Source: an uncultured Frankiales bacterium (GTDB lineage Bacteria; Actinomycetota; Actinomycetes; Mycobacteriales; SCTD01). Taken from it: a stretch of DNA of 39,189 nt. The stretch spans positions 1-39,189 of the forward strand of contig CAMLIA010000016.1 in the NCBI GenBank assembly GCA_946479905.1. Reading direction: 5' to 3'. The position numbers and the translations under genes are program-made. The notes below the pieces were generated by a model. That model made no database searches and was not told the origin of the DNA. It saw only the letters and a program-made list of their open reading frames with translations. Positions 31,813 to 39,080 of the stretch are shown here, piece by piece (position 1 is the first letter of the stretch; the number at the start of each line of letters is the position of its first letter).

Positions 31813-33038
31813 CGGATGTCCTTCACGACGGCGCCGGCCTTCATGACCAGCGCGGCCTGGTCGCGGTCGGTGAACGTCTTCGGCGACTCGAGCGGGTCGG
31901 TGCGCCAGGCCACGAGGTCGGCGACCTTGCCGACCTCGAGCGTCCCCAGCTCGTCGGACAGCCGCAGGATCTCGCTGTTGGTCTTGGTGGCCGCGACGAG
32001 GGCGTCCATCGGGGTCTCGAGCTCGGCGCGCAGCAGCAGCTCCTCGGAGCGGCCGGTCTGGTCGGGTCCGATGAGGTCGCTGCCGAGGCCCACCTTCACG
32101 CCCGCGGCGCGCGAGATGAGCACCGCGTCGAGCTGGCTCTGCCGGACCAGCCGGGCCCGGTCGGCGATCGCCTGCGGCAGGCCGACCGCGGCGGCGCTGC
32201 GCAGCAGCTGCTCGACCACCGCGAGGGTCGGGACGTGCGCCACGCCGTTCGCCGCCAGCAGGGCGGCGGTCTCCTCGTCGATCTCGGAGCCGTGCTCGAC
32301 GCACTTCACGCCGGCCTTCACGGCGTGCTGCACCCCGCGGTTGTTGTGCGAGTGCACCGTGACGTAGGTGCCGCGCGCGTTCGCCTCCTGCACGGCGACG
32401 GCGATCTCGTCCACGGTGAGCTGGGTGTCGCTGAGCTTGTCGTGGGTGGACACCACGCCGCCGCTGACGCAGAGCTTGAGGAAGTCGGCGCCGCGCCGGA
32501 AGGTCTCGCGGACGTTCTTGCGCATCTCGTCCACGCCGTCGGAGAGGAACGCGAGGCTGCACAGCCCCGGGATGTGGTGGGCCTCCCACAGGTCCGTGGG
32601 CTCCCACTCGGCGGCGAGGTGCCCGTGGCCCCCGGTCTGGCACTGGATCGGGCCGCACTGCAGGACCCGCGGGCCGCGGACCTTGCCCTTCGCGATGGCC
32701 GTGGGCAGGCCGCCGTCGATGCCGCCGGTGTCCCGGACGGTGGTGTAGCCGGCGTCGAGCGTCTGCGACGCGTTGTTGAACATGTCCGCGGCGATCTCCG
32801 CGACGCTCAGGCCGTGACCGAGCAGGTCGTTGATGCTGCTCGCGATGCCGAGGTGGACGTGCGCGTCGATGAGCCCCGGGGTCAGCGTGAACCCGGTCAG
32901 GTCCAGCGCGGTCGCGCCGGCGGGCGCGGTGCCCAGCTCCGCGATCCGGCCGTCGCGGACCAGCAGGTCCAACCCGTCGAAGGGGTCACGTCCGGTGCCG
33001 TCCGCGATCCGTGCGCCTGTCAGCCATGTCTCCACCAT
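31809..33038 (-). CDS. Metal-dependent amidohydrolase (imidazolonepropionase/Xaa-Pro dipeptidase-like)
   Basis: This is a 409-residue TIM-barrel amidohydrolase. Metal ligands are DAHVH (His60, His62), a carboxylated-lysine candidate in ADFLKLCVSGGVVS, His in YVTVHSHNNRGVQHAV, His in VKCVEHGSEIDEET, and Asp in VKVGLGSDLIGP. The C-terminal GTLEVGKVADLVAW is the usual end of the small beta domain. This branch includes enzymes hydrolysing Xaa-Pro and Xaa-Arg dipeptides, which would suit the prolyl oligopeptidase that overlaps its stop codon (TTGA). Start ATG 33038; TACCGT lies 7 nt upstream. The substrate is inferred only from context. Confidence 0.88.
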   Translation of the reverse strand: MVETWLTGARIADGTGRDPFDGLDLLVRDGRIAELGTAPAGATALDLTGFTLTPGLIDAHVHLGIASSINDLLGHGLSVAEIAADMFNNASQTLDAGYTTVRDTGGIDGGLPTAIAKGKVRGPRVLQCGPIQCQTGGHGHLAAEWEPTDLWEAHHIPGLCSLAFLSDGVDEMRKNVRETFRRGADFLKLCVSGGVVSTHDKLSDTQLTVDEIAVAVQEANARGTYVTVHSHNNRGVQHAVKAGVKCVEHGSEIDEETAALLAANGVAHVPTLAVVEQLLRSAAAVGLPQAIADRARLVRQSQLDAVLISRAAGVKVGLGSDLIGPDQTGRSEELLLRAELETPMDALVAATKTNSEILRLSDELGTLEVGKVADLVAWRTDPLESPKTFTDRDQAALVMKAGAVVKDIR

Positions 33039-33045
33039 GGCCGAG

Positions 33046-33051
33046 ACGGTA
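33046..33051 (-). promoter_or_regulatory. -10 element of the amidohydrolase-prolyl oligopeptidase unit
   Basis: TACCGT on the minus strand ends 7 nt before the ATG. It is identical to the hexamer before the S9C peptidase gene. No TGACGAAC element is present upstream, so this unit would not belong to the PucR-linked set. Confidence 0.4.
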
Positions 33052-33110
33052 CGAGGATCGGAGCCGGAGCGCGTTCGACCGCTGTAGAAGCCGCCGGCCT
33101 CCGGGTCCGA

Positions 33111-33138
33111 CTGCGGACGGTTCCTGCGTCCGACGCAG
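33111..33138 (-). terminator. Hairpin downstream of the second pucR gene
   Basis: CTGCGGACG (33111-33119) pairs with CGTC (33127-33130) and CGCAG (33134-33138), nine base pairs with a 3-nt bulge and a 7-nt loop. It lies about 45 bp after the stop of the second pucR gene and upstream of the amidohydrolase promoter. Confidence 0.4.
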
Positions 33139-33181
33139 CTTCCTATCCTCCGGCCATGGCGCCCGAGGAGCTCGTCCCTGG

Positions 33182-34264
33182 TCAGACCTGACGGGTGCCG
33201 AGGCTCTCGCGCAGCAGCAGCTGCACGACAGGTGCGTGGGCGAGGTTGTCCGCCGTCAGTCCGGTCAGCTCACGGGCCTTCGCCAGCCGGTACCGGAAGG
33301 TGTTGGGGTGCACCCCGACGCGCGCAGCGGCACCGGCCGTGTCGAAGCCCGCGGTCATCCAGGCGAGCAGCGTCGTCTGCAGCTGACCGCCTTGCGCCTC
33401 GTCCGCCCGGCGGAGCGCCCCTAGCGGGTCGGCGCCGATGAGCCCGGACAGCTGCACGATGGCCTCCGTGGCCTCGCGCGCCAGCATCTGCAGGGCGACC
33501 TGGGGGTCCGTCGGCTCGCCGTAGCCGAGGCCGAGCGCCTCGGCCGCGTCCAGGGCCGCGTGCGCCAGCCGGAAGGCCTCGCGCCAGTCGTCCGCGCCGT
33601 CACGCACGACCGCTGATCCCACCGCCCGGGCCTCGCCACCGGTCGCCAGGCGGGCGTGGACCGAGCGCCCGTCCGCGTCGGCAGGGAGGACGACGAGGAG
33701 GAGTCCCTCGACCTGGTGCAGGCGAACCGACAGGCCCGTGGTCACCGCGCGGCAGGCCGTCGCCGCCCGACGCAGGTTGTCGGCCCGGACCAGCAGCAGG
33801 CGCGCACGAGGGGCGTGTCCCGTCAGCGAAGGACCCCGGGAGTGCAGCAGGTCGTCGACCGTGGCGTCGAACAGCGGCGACAGTGCGCGCCCGACAGCCT
33901 CGTCGAGCTCGGCCCGCAGGGCACTGGAGCACCCACCGCTGGCACCCACGATCCAGGTGCGGACACCGTCGCCGTGCTCGACCACGTCGACGCGAAGGCC
34001 GTCGAGGCTGCCGTGCGGCGGCGTGCTGCCGCGCTTCCAGCGCACGGCCCGCCGCATCGGCGCCGTGACCCGACCGACGAGCGTGGTGACCAGCGGCGCG
34101 GGGCAGTCCCCGTCGGCAGCGCGGTGCAGCAGGACGTCGCCGTCCTGCTCGATCAGGACCCAGCAGCCGAGCCGCTGCCCGATCGCGGAGATGACCACGT
34201 CGAGGTCGCCGCGTCGGCCGGGCGCCGGCTGTGCCAGGGCATCGACGGCATCGAGGGCAGACAT
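33182..34264 (-). CDS. PucR-type transcriptional regulator (PucR2)
   Basis: This is a 360-residue protein. The C-terminal HTH_30 domain starts near 309 (AGAAARVGVHPNTFRYRLAKARELTGL), typical of PucR/CdaR regulators. The N-terminal domain (about 20-150) lacks the GAF-like wording of the other PucR here, and the middle contains a degenerate GGDEF-like region. Start ATG 34264 (MSALDAVDALAQ). Its promoter carries the shared TGACGAAC-N24-GTAG element, so it is either autoregulated or controlled by the other PucR protein. The ligand is unknown. Confidence 0.85.
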   Translation of the reverse strand: MSALDAVDALAQPAPGRRGDLDVVISAIGQRLGCWVLIEQDGDVLLHRAADGDCPAPLVTTLVGRVTAPMRRAVRWKRGSTPPHGSLDGLRVDVVEHGDGVRTWIVGASGGCSSALRAELDEAVGRALSPLFDATVDDLLHSRGPSLTGHAPRARLLLVRADNLRRAATACRAVTTGLSVRLHQVEGLLLVVLPADADGRSVHARLATGGEARAVGSAVVRDGADDWREAFRLAHAALDAAEALGLGYGEPTDPQVALQMLAREATEAIVQLSGLIGADPLGALRRADEAQGGQLQTTLLAWMTAGFDTAGAAARVGVHPNTFRYRLAKARELTGLTADNLAHAPVVQLLLRESLGTRQV

Positions 34265-34300
34265 GACCGCAGTGTCGCCCGGTGGCGCCCCAGGATCTCG

Positions 34301-34337
34301 CTACTGGTGTCGAAACCTGGAGCCCCCCGGTTCGTCA
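34301..34337 (-). promoter_or_regulatory. Copy 3 of the TGACGAAC-N24-GTAG element (second pucR promoter)
   Basis: On the minus strand TGACGAACC (34337-34329) is followed after exactly 24 nt by GTAG (34304-34301), 40 nt before the regulator's ATG. TCGACACCAGTAG matches copy 1 at all but one base. The first half contains the stop codon of the upstream SCP2-like gene, as copy 1 contains a stop codon too. Confidence 0.7.
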
Positions 34338-34730
34338 GACCGCAGGGAACTCCACGGGGACCGTCGCGACCGCGCGGGCGATCTCCATCACGGGGCCGAT
34401 CTCCGCGAGCACCGCGGCGTCGCCCTCGATGTCGAGCTGCGGGTCCAGCGGCTCGCCCGTGCGCGCGGACTGGGAGGCCTGGATCATGCGCCGCCAGTCA
34501 CCGACGAAGCAGATGTCGGGTGCCGGGTGCTCCTGCAGGGAGAACCGCGCGGTGTCGCTGAAGCTCAGCGTCCAGTGGACGTCCGCACCCGTCGGACCCG
34601 AAGTCAGCCGGTAGGCCATCGTGCGCGGCCGGCTCAGTCCGGCGCACGCCTCGCGCACCTCCGGCGCGTCCTCCAGCAACGCGTTCATCGAGGCGACGTG
34701 CTGCTCGGACATGAACTCCATGACGGTCAC
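34335..34730 (-). CDS. Small SCP2-like (sterol-carrier fold) protein
   Basis: This is a 131-residue protein if the GTG at 34730 (overlapping the peptidase stop as GTGA) is used; the ATG at 34722 (MEFMSEQHVASMNALLED) is an alternative. The sequence VHWTLSFSDTARFSLQEHPAPDICFVGDWRRMIQASQSARTG with LDIEGDAAVLAEIGPVMEIA resembles SCP2-type lipid/acyl-CoA-binding domains. The assignment rests on pattern resemblance, so other small alpha/beta folds are possible. It is the last gene of the GbsR-lipoprotein-DPP unit. Confidence 0.6.
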   Translation of the reverse strand: MTVMEFMSEQHVASMNALLEDAPEVREACAGLSRPRTMAYRLTSGPTGADVHWTLSFSDTARFSLQEHPAPDICFVGDWRRMIQASQSARTGEPLDPQLDIEGDAAVLAEIGPVMEIARAVATVPVEFPAV

Positions 34731-36949
34731 TCCCCCTTCAGGTGCTGGGCGAAGAACGCGGCGACCTTCTGCCAGAAGTAGCTGTCGTGCACGGTGTCGT
34801 AGCCGTGGTACTGCTCGGGCAGCACGACGAACTCGTGGTGCTTGCCGGCGCGGATGAGCGCCTCGCTCATCTTCATCGAGTCGGTCCAGGTCGCGTGGTC
34901 GGAGGACCCGCAGGCGAGCAGGAAGGCTGCCTCCAACCGCGCAGCGAGCGAGTAGTTCTCGGCCTTCCGATAGGCATCGGGGTCGGTCTGAGGGAAGCCC
35001 AGGTAGCACTCGTAGAGCACGGAGGAGTACGGGTCGAAGCCCGGCGCTGACGACACCCCCGCGGCGTAGACGTCCGGCTGCTCAGCGGCGAGGCGGAACG
35101 CCGCGTAGCCGCCCCAGCTGTGGCCGATGACGCCGACCTTCGCGTCGGACAGGAACGCGTGCCGCTCCTTCAGCTGCCGGACGGCGGCCGCGTGGTCGGG
35201 GACCAGGCCTCCGTTCCAGTCCCGGTCGACCACGTCGTGGAAGGCCTTGGACCGTTCCGGTGTGCCGCGCCCGTCGACGACGAACGTCACGTAGCCGAGC
35301 TGTGCCAGCGCGTGCGCGTCCTTGCCGAAGGTGCCCAGGAAGGCGTGCGGGGCGACGGCGATCTGCGGGCCGCCGTAGACGTACTCGATCAACGGGTAGG
35401 TCTTGGACGCGTCGAAGTCGGAGGGGAAGAACATCACGCCCCACAGCTCGGTCTCGCCGTCCGCGGCAGTGACCGTGAACTGCTGCGGCGGCGTCCAGAC
35501 GAGCCGTGACGGGTCAGCCGTCGAGAGCTCGCAGAGCAGCTGACCGTCCGCCCGGCGCAGCACGCTGCGAGGGGCGTCGGACGGGGTGGACCACGTGTCG
35601 ACGAGCACCTCTCCGGTAGGGGCGAACATGAAGCCGTGCACGCCTGGTCCCTCGGACAGCTGCTCGACCGGACCGCCGGCAAGCGGCACCCGGGCGAGAT
35701 GCACGTCGTACGGGCGTGCCTGGTCGCTGTGCGCGGTGAAGTACGCGTACCCGTCGGCGATCCGGTGCACGTAGTCGACCGGCCACTCCCCCTCGGTGAG
35801 CTGCCGGACCAGGTTGCCGTCGAGGTCGTACAGGTAGAGGTGCTTCCAGCCGTTGCGCTCGGAGAGCCACAGCAGCTGGTCGCCCTCGGGCGTGAGGAAC
35901 AGCCCCGTCTTCTTGCCAAAGTAGACGTCGTGGTGGATGCGGATGAACGTCTCGCCCTGCTCGGTGAAGACCGGCCGGACTGCACCGGTCGTGGCGTCGG
36001 CGAGCAGGACGTCGGCCCGCCGGCAGTCGCGGCTCAGCAGGAGCACCACGACGGCCGAGCCGTCCGGCAGCCAGGCGACGGGCACGGGGTAGGTGTCGGT
36101 GGTGTCGCCCAGGTCGAGCTCCACAGAAGGCTTGCCGTAGAGGTCGAGGACGTGGAGGGTCGTCCGCTCGAGGGTCCCGCCGGCCTGTGCGTGGTAGCGG
36201 TGGACGACCTCGTCCTCCCGCTTGAGGTAGTGGACCTGCGGCGCCAGGTGGACGCCGGTGTTGTCGACCTTGTAGGCCACGAGCCGCGACGCGTCGGGCG
36301 AGAAGTTGCAGACCGGGAACGCCATCCCCAAGGTGGCCAGCATCGGGTTCACGAGGTCGAACCGGTACTCGTGCACCGGGGTGCCGTCCGTCGTCAGCTG
36401 AACCGGGCGGCCGTCCTGGGCCGACCGGACCACGATGTTGCCGTCGACCGTGGAGACCAGGAACGCGCCGTCGGGGGACGTGAGCTCGTGCGCCTTCTGC
36501 GGGTCGACGAGGGGTTGCGTCCTGAGGAACTCCCGGGGGGTGCGCTTGGCGGTCTCCGACAGCCCGAGGAAGGTGTCGATCATGCTGTCGGCTGGGGCCT
36601 TGATGACCGTGCCGGTGTCGAGGTCGACGAGGAGAGCGGTGGCGCCGACCTGGGTGGCGACCAGTCGTGGACCGGCGAAGCCGACGTAGGCGAACGGGAG
36701 CCCCTGTCCCGGCGGCGTCTCCCCCGTCGTGACCCGGATCGCCTCGCGCAGCGCCGGGACGTCCGCGAACAGCGGCGACCGATCACCGGACGCGAGGTCG
36801 ACGAGCCAGCCCTGCCGGTCGTCACCCGTGCCCTCGACGAAGGCCAGCGACTTCCCGTCGGGTGACCAGGCCGGCGTGATCGTGCCGCCGGTGACGAGCT
36901 CGGCGAGACCGTCCCGGAACAGGTCGAAGCCGGGGTGTCCAGTGGGCAT
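34727..36949 (-). CDS. S9B dipeptidyl-peptidase IV-like serine peptidase
   Basis: This is a 740-residue protein without a signal peptide. The N-terminal part is a propeller (DGKSLAFVEG, DGAFLVSTVDGNIVVRS, YLYDLDGNLVRQLTEGEWPVDYV). The C-terminal hydrolase domain has YPLIEYVYGGPQ, FVVDGRGTPERSKAFHDVVDRDW, nucleophile GHSWGGYAAFR Ser611, Asp in CGSSDHATW and His in EQYHGYD. These are the hallmarks of DPP-IV-type S9 enzymes, which release dipeptides (often Xaa-Pro). Start ATG 36949, 15 bp after the ABC lipoprotein stop. It is the third S9 peptidase of the island, each of a different subfamily. Confidence 0.9.
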   Translation of the reverse strand: MPTGHPGFDLFRDGLAELVTGGTITPAWSPDGKSLAFVEGTGDDRQGWLVDLASGDRSPLFADVPALREAIRVTTGETPPGQGLPFAYVGFAGPRLVATQVGATALLVDLDTGTVIKAPADSMIDTFLGLSETAKRTPREFLRTQPLVDPQKAHELTSPDGAFLVSTVDGNIVVRSAQDGRPVQLTTDGTPVHEYRFDLVNPMLATLGMAFPVCNFSPDASRLVAYKVDNTGVHLAPQVHYLKREDEVVHRYHAQAGGTLERTTLHVLDLYGKPSVELDLGDTTDTYPVPVAWLPDGSAVVVLLLSRDCRRADVLLADATTGAVRPVFTEQGETFIRIHHDVYFGKKTGLFLTPEGDQLLWLSERNGWKHLYLYDLDGNLVRQLTEGEWPVDYVHRIADGYAYFTAHSDQARPYDVHLARVPLAGGPVEQLSEGPGVHGFMFAPTGEVLVDTWSTPSDAPRSVLRRADGQLLCELSTADPSRLVWTPPQQFTVTAADGETELWGVMFFPSDFDASKTYPLIEYVYGGPQIAVAPHAFLGTFGKDAHALAQLGYVTFVVDGRGTPERSKAFHDVVDRDWNGGLVPDHAAAVRQLKERHAFLSDAKVGVIGHSWGGYAAFRLAAEQPDVYAAGVSSAPGFDPYSSVLYECYLGFPQTDPDAYRKAENYSLAARLEAAFLLACGSSDHATWTDSMKMSEALIRAGKHHEFVVLPEQYHGYDTVHDSYFWQKVAAFFAQHLKGE

Positions 36950-36963
36950 GGCGAGGGGTCCTC

Positions 36964-38457
36964 TTAGCTCGTCGGGATGGGGCGAAGGGGTGAGGTGTAG
37001 CCGTAGCAGCTGCAGCTCGTGGAGTAGCGCAGGATCCGGTAGCCGGCGGCGCCGTCGTGGCGACCGCCCGCGAAGCTCATGGAGAAGGTCAGGGGCGAGG
37101 GGTACGACGGGAGGCTCTCGGCGGCGATCCGGAAGCCGCGGGTCGACACCTCGGCGGCGCGCGCCAGCACGCGCACCACGTGGTAGAGCTCGCCGCAGAG
37201 CATCTCCTCGACGTAGCGCGGTGCGCCCGTGTAGCTGTACCCCTGCTTGGCGAGGGTGGTGACGCACCGCCGCTCCTCGGCGTTGACGTAGCCCTTGAGG
37301 CGCGGGGTGGCGATGTCGGAGACCGGCATCCAGCCAGGACCTCCGCTGTTCTTGAGCTCACTCGCCGGCGCCGATCCCTCGAGGAAGCCTCCGCCGGCCG
37401 CCCGAGACGTGACCGTCCAGAACGGGTACCAGCGCTGGGAGTCCGCTGCCGTCATGTAGAACAGCGGCGACTCGTAGCTCACGATGTGGGTGACGCCGGC
37501 CGACCGCATCCGGAACATCATCGGCCCGCTGTCGCTCACCGTGGCTGAGGCGTCGGTGGCGTTGTAGGTCTCCTCCGAGACCACCTTGGCACCCGCAGCC
37601 TCCAGCAGGGGCCGCAGGACCTGCTTCGTGATGCGGGCGTAGTCCGGGTCGTCCTTGCGGATGACGCCGACCTTGTCGCCCGCCTTGATGAGACCGCTGG
37701 TGACCAGGGAACGCCCCAGCAGCAGGGCGTACCGCTCCGCGCCGATGTCGTCCGGCGCGTAGATCGGCCCGAGGCCCCGCATGAGCCGGTCCGAGGGGGC
37801 GATGTAGTCGGAGGTGTAGCCGACATCTCCCTTCGCGAGGCAGGCGTTCAGGGTGTCGGCGTGGCCAAGAGACGACAGCACCATGAAGACCGGGCTGTCC
37901 TGCGTGAAGAAGGTGCAGGCCGACTGGTAGGCACTGGCGTCGATGCCGCCGAGGTCGTGCGGGACGAGCTCGATCTTGCGCCCTGCGAGACCGCCGTGCG
38001 CGTTCTGGTCGGCGACCAGGGCCTTCATCTCCCCCAGCTCGTCGCCCTGGGAGTAACCCTTCACACCGAAGGCCCCGACGACCGTGCCGGCGCTGCCGAG
38101 GTAGAGGAAGCCGAGCTTGACGGTCGTCGGCGTGACGCCCTTGTGGTGTCCCGGGATCCTGCCGCCCGGTACGGATGGCCCACCCACCGCGGGCGGGCCC
38201 GAGGTTCCCGGTGCACTCCCCTGACCCTGCGCAGGAGCGCCCGTCGTACCTGTGGCGCTGGTGCCGTTGGTGCCCTGCGGCTGCTGCCCGCCGCTCGTCC
38301 CCGAGGTCCCGGACACCGCACCCGTACCGGTGCCGTTGCTGCTGCCGCCGGAGGTCGTGCTCAGCCCCTCGGTGTACCCCGACGTCTGCTGCACGGTGCT
38401 GCCGCACGCGGTGGCGGCGAGCGCCGTGACGGACAGCGCAGCGGCGAGCCGCCTCAT
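36964..38457 (-). CDS. ABC-type substrate-binding lipoprotein (Peripla_BP_6-like)
   Basis: This is a 497-residue lipoprotein. The signal MRRLAAALSVTALAATAC has a lipobox ending ATA-C. A Ser/Thr/Gly/Gln-rich linker covers about residues 19-100. The binding domain begins TTVKLGFLYLGSAGTVVGAFG and continues with GLAGRKIELVPHDLGG and KVGVIRKDDPDYARITKQ, the pattern of branched-chain amino-acid/amide-type solute-binding proteins. No permease or ATPase is encoded beside it in the window, so it may be an orphan sensor or binding protein, or its transporter lies beyond 39189. Its ATG 38457 overlaps the GbsR-like stop as ATGA. Confidence 0.87.
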   Translation of the reverse strand: MRRLAAALSVTALAATACGSTVQQTSGYTEGLSTTSGGSSNGTGTGAVSGTSGTSGGQQPQGTNGTSATGTTGAPAQGQGSAPGTSGPPAVGGPSVPGGRIPGHHKGVTPTTVKLGFLYLGSAGTVVGAFGVKGYSQGDELGEMKALVADQNAHGGLAGRKIELVPHDLGGIDASAYQSACTFFTQDSPVFMVLSSLGHADTLNACLAKGDVGYTSDYIAPSDRLMRGLGPIYAPDDIGAERYALLLGRSLVTSGLIKAGDKVGVIRKDDPDYARITKQVLRPLLEAAGAKVVSEETYNATDASATVSDSGPMMFRMRSAGVTHIVSYESPLFYMTAADSQRWYPFWTVTSRAAGGGFLEGSAPASELKNSGGPGWMPVSDIATPRLKGYVNAEERRCVTTLAKQGYSYTGAPRYVEEMLCGELYHVVRVLARAAEVSTRGFRIAAESLPSYPSPLTFSMSFAGGRHDGAAGYRILRYSTSCSCYGYTSPLRPIPTS

Positions 38458-38927
38458 CGGGCTCCCGCCTCGAACTCGGCGACCAGATCGGGGAAGCGCC
38501 GGGCGAGGAAGCGGTAGAAGTCACGCATCCGCGTCAGCTCCTCGGCAGCGCGCGAACCGGCAGGCACCTCGGCGAGGGCGCGGTCGGCGATGGCGGCGAG
38601 GGACCGGCTGGGTTCCGCCGCGGAGTCCATGGCGCGCACGAACGCGTCGGAGGTCAGCCGGTAGTGGTGCTGGCGCGTCCCCGGCAGCCCGAAGCGCTCG
38701 ATCATGCGCATCGCCTCCAGCATCGAGATCGCGCTCGAGAGGTGCCCCTTGCTCGTCCCGATCCGCTCGCACAGCTCCGCCGTCGACAGGAACGGCGGCT
38801 CGGCGAGCATGAGCTCCCCGATGACGCGCCCCACGAGGCGCGGCCAGCCGTGCGCCTCGAAGAGCTCCGAGAGGCTGAGCGGGAACGACTCCGTGGGAGG
38901 CGCGGCGGGACGACGAGCGTTCGGCAT
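38454..38927 (-). CDS. GbsR/MarR-type winged-helix regulator
   Basis: This is a 157-residue protein from ATG 38927 (MPNARRPAAPPTESFPL). The winged helix is about 45-95: FLSTAELCERIGTSKGHLSSAISMLEAMRMIERFG, then a basic wing GTRQHHYRLTSDAF. A C-terminal dimerisation helix contains RMRDFYRFLARRFPDLV. The reading frame is open to 39044, but that upstream part would cover a set of inverted repeats that look like operators, so the downstream ATG is preferred. It is the first gene of a regulator-lipoprotein-peptidase-SCP2 unit and is divergent from the partial gene at 39081. The control target is inferred to be that intergenic region. Confidence 0.8.
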   Translation of the reverse strand: MPNARRPAAPPTESFPLSLSELFEAHGWPRLVGRVIGELMLAEPPFLSTAELCERIGTSKGHLSSAISMLEAMRMIERFGLPGTRQHHYRLTSDAFVRAMDSAAEPSRSLAAIADRALAEVPAGSRAAEELTRMRDFYRFLARRFPDLVAEFEAGAR

Positions 38928-38971
38928 GTTTCCGAACACTGCCGGAGACTCGTCGGCCCCACAAGGGACGT

Positions 38972-39039
38972 CTGTCGAAACAGCACCGGGCGTCTGTTCG
39001 TCCGCTGTCGAAGCGGCGTGCCGGGATTCTCGACAGCGG
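38972..39039. promoter_or_regulatory. CTGTCGA repeat cluster, candidate GbsR operators
   Basis: CCGCTGTCGA (39002-39011) and TCGACAGCGG (39030-39039) are perfect 10-bp inverted repeats 18 bp apart. A further CTGTCGAAACAG (38972-38983) is a dyad with the same half-site, and CTGTTCG (38994-39000) is a weaker half. A related dyad TGTTTCCGAACA (38927-38938) overlaps the GbsR-like start codon. The cluster fills the divergent intergenic region between the regulator and the gene at 39081. Confidence 0.55.
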
Positions 39040-39080
39040 GCCATGCCCTGACTACCCGTTGCCTCTCTAACCTCCGAGCC

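Noticed and set aside
33156..33191. An 11-codon ORF (MAPEELVPGQT) behind a TATCCT-N6-ATG
   Set aside because: The -10 geometry is good, but the ORF is tiny, overlaps the end of the second pucR gene on the other strand, and has no other support.
38928..39044. Longer start for the GbsR-like gene at 39044
   Set aside because: The extra 39 residues look non-conserved and would cover the inverted repeats and the divergent promoter.
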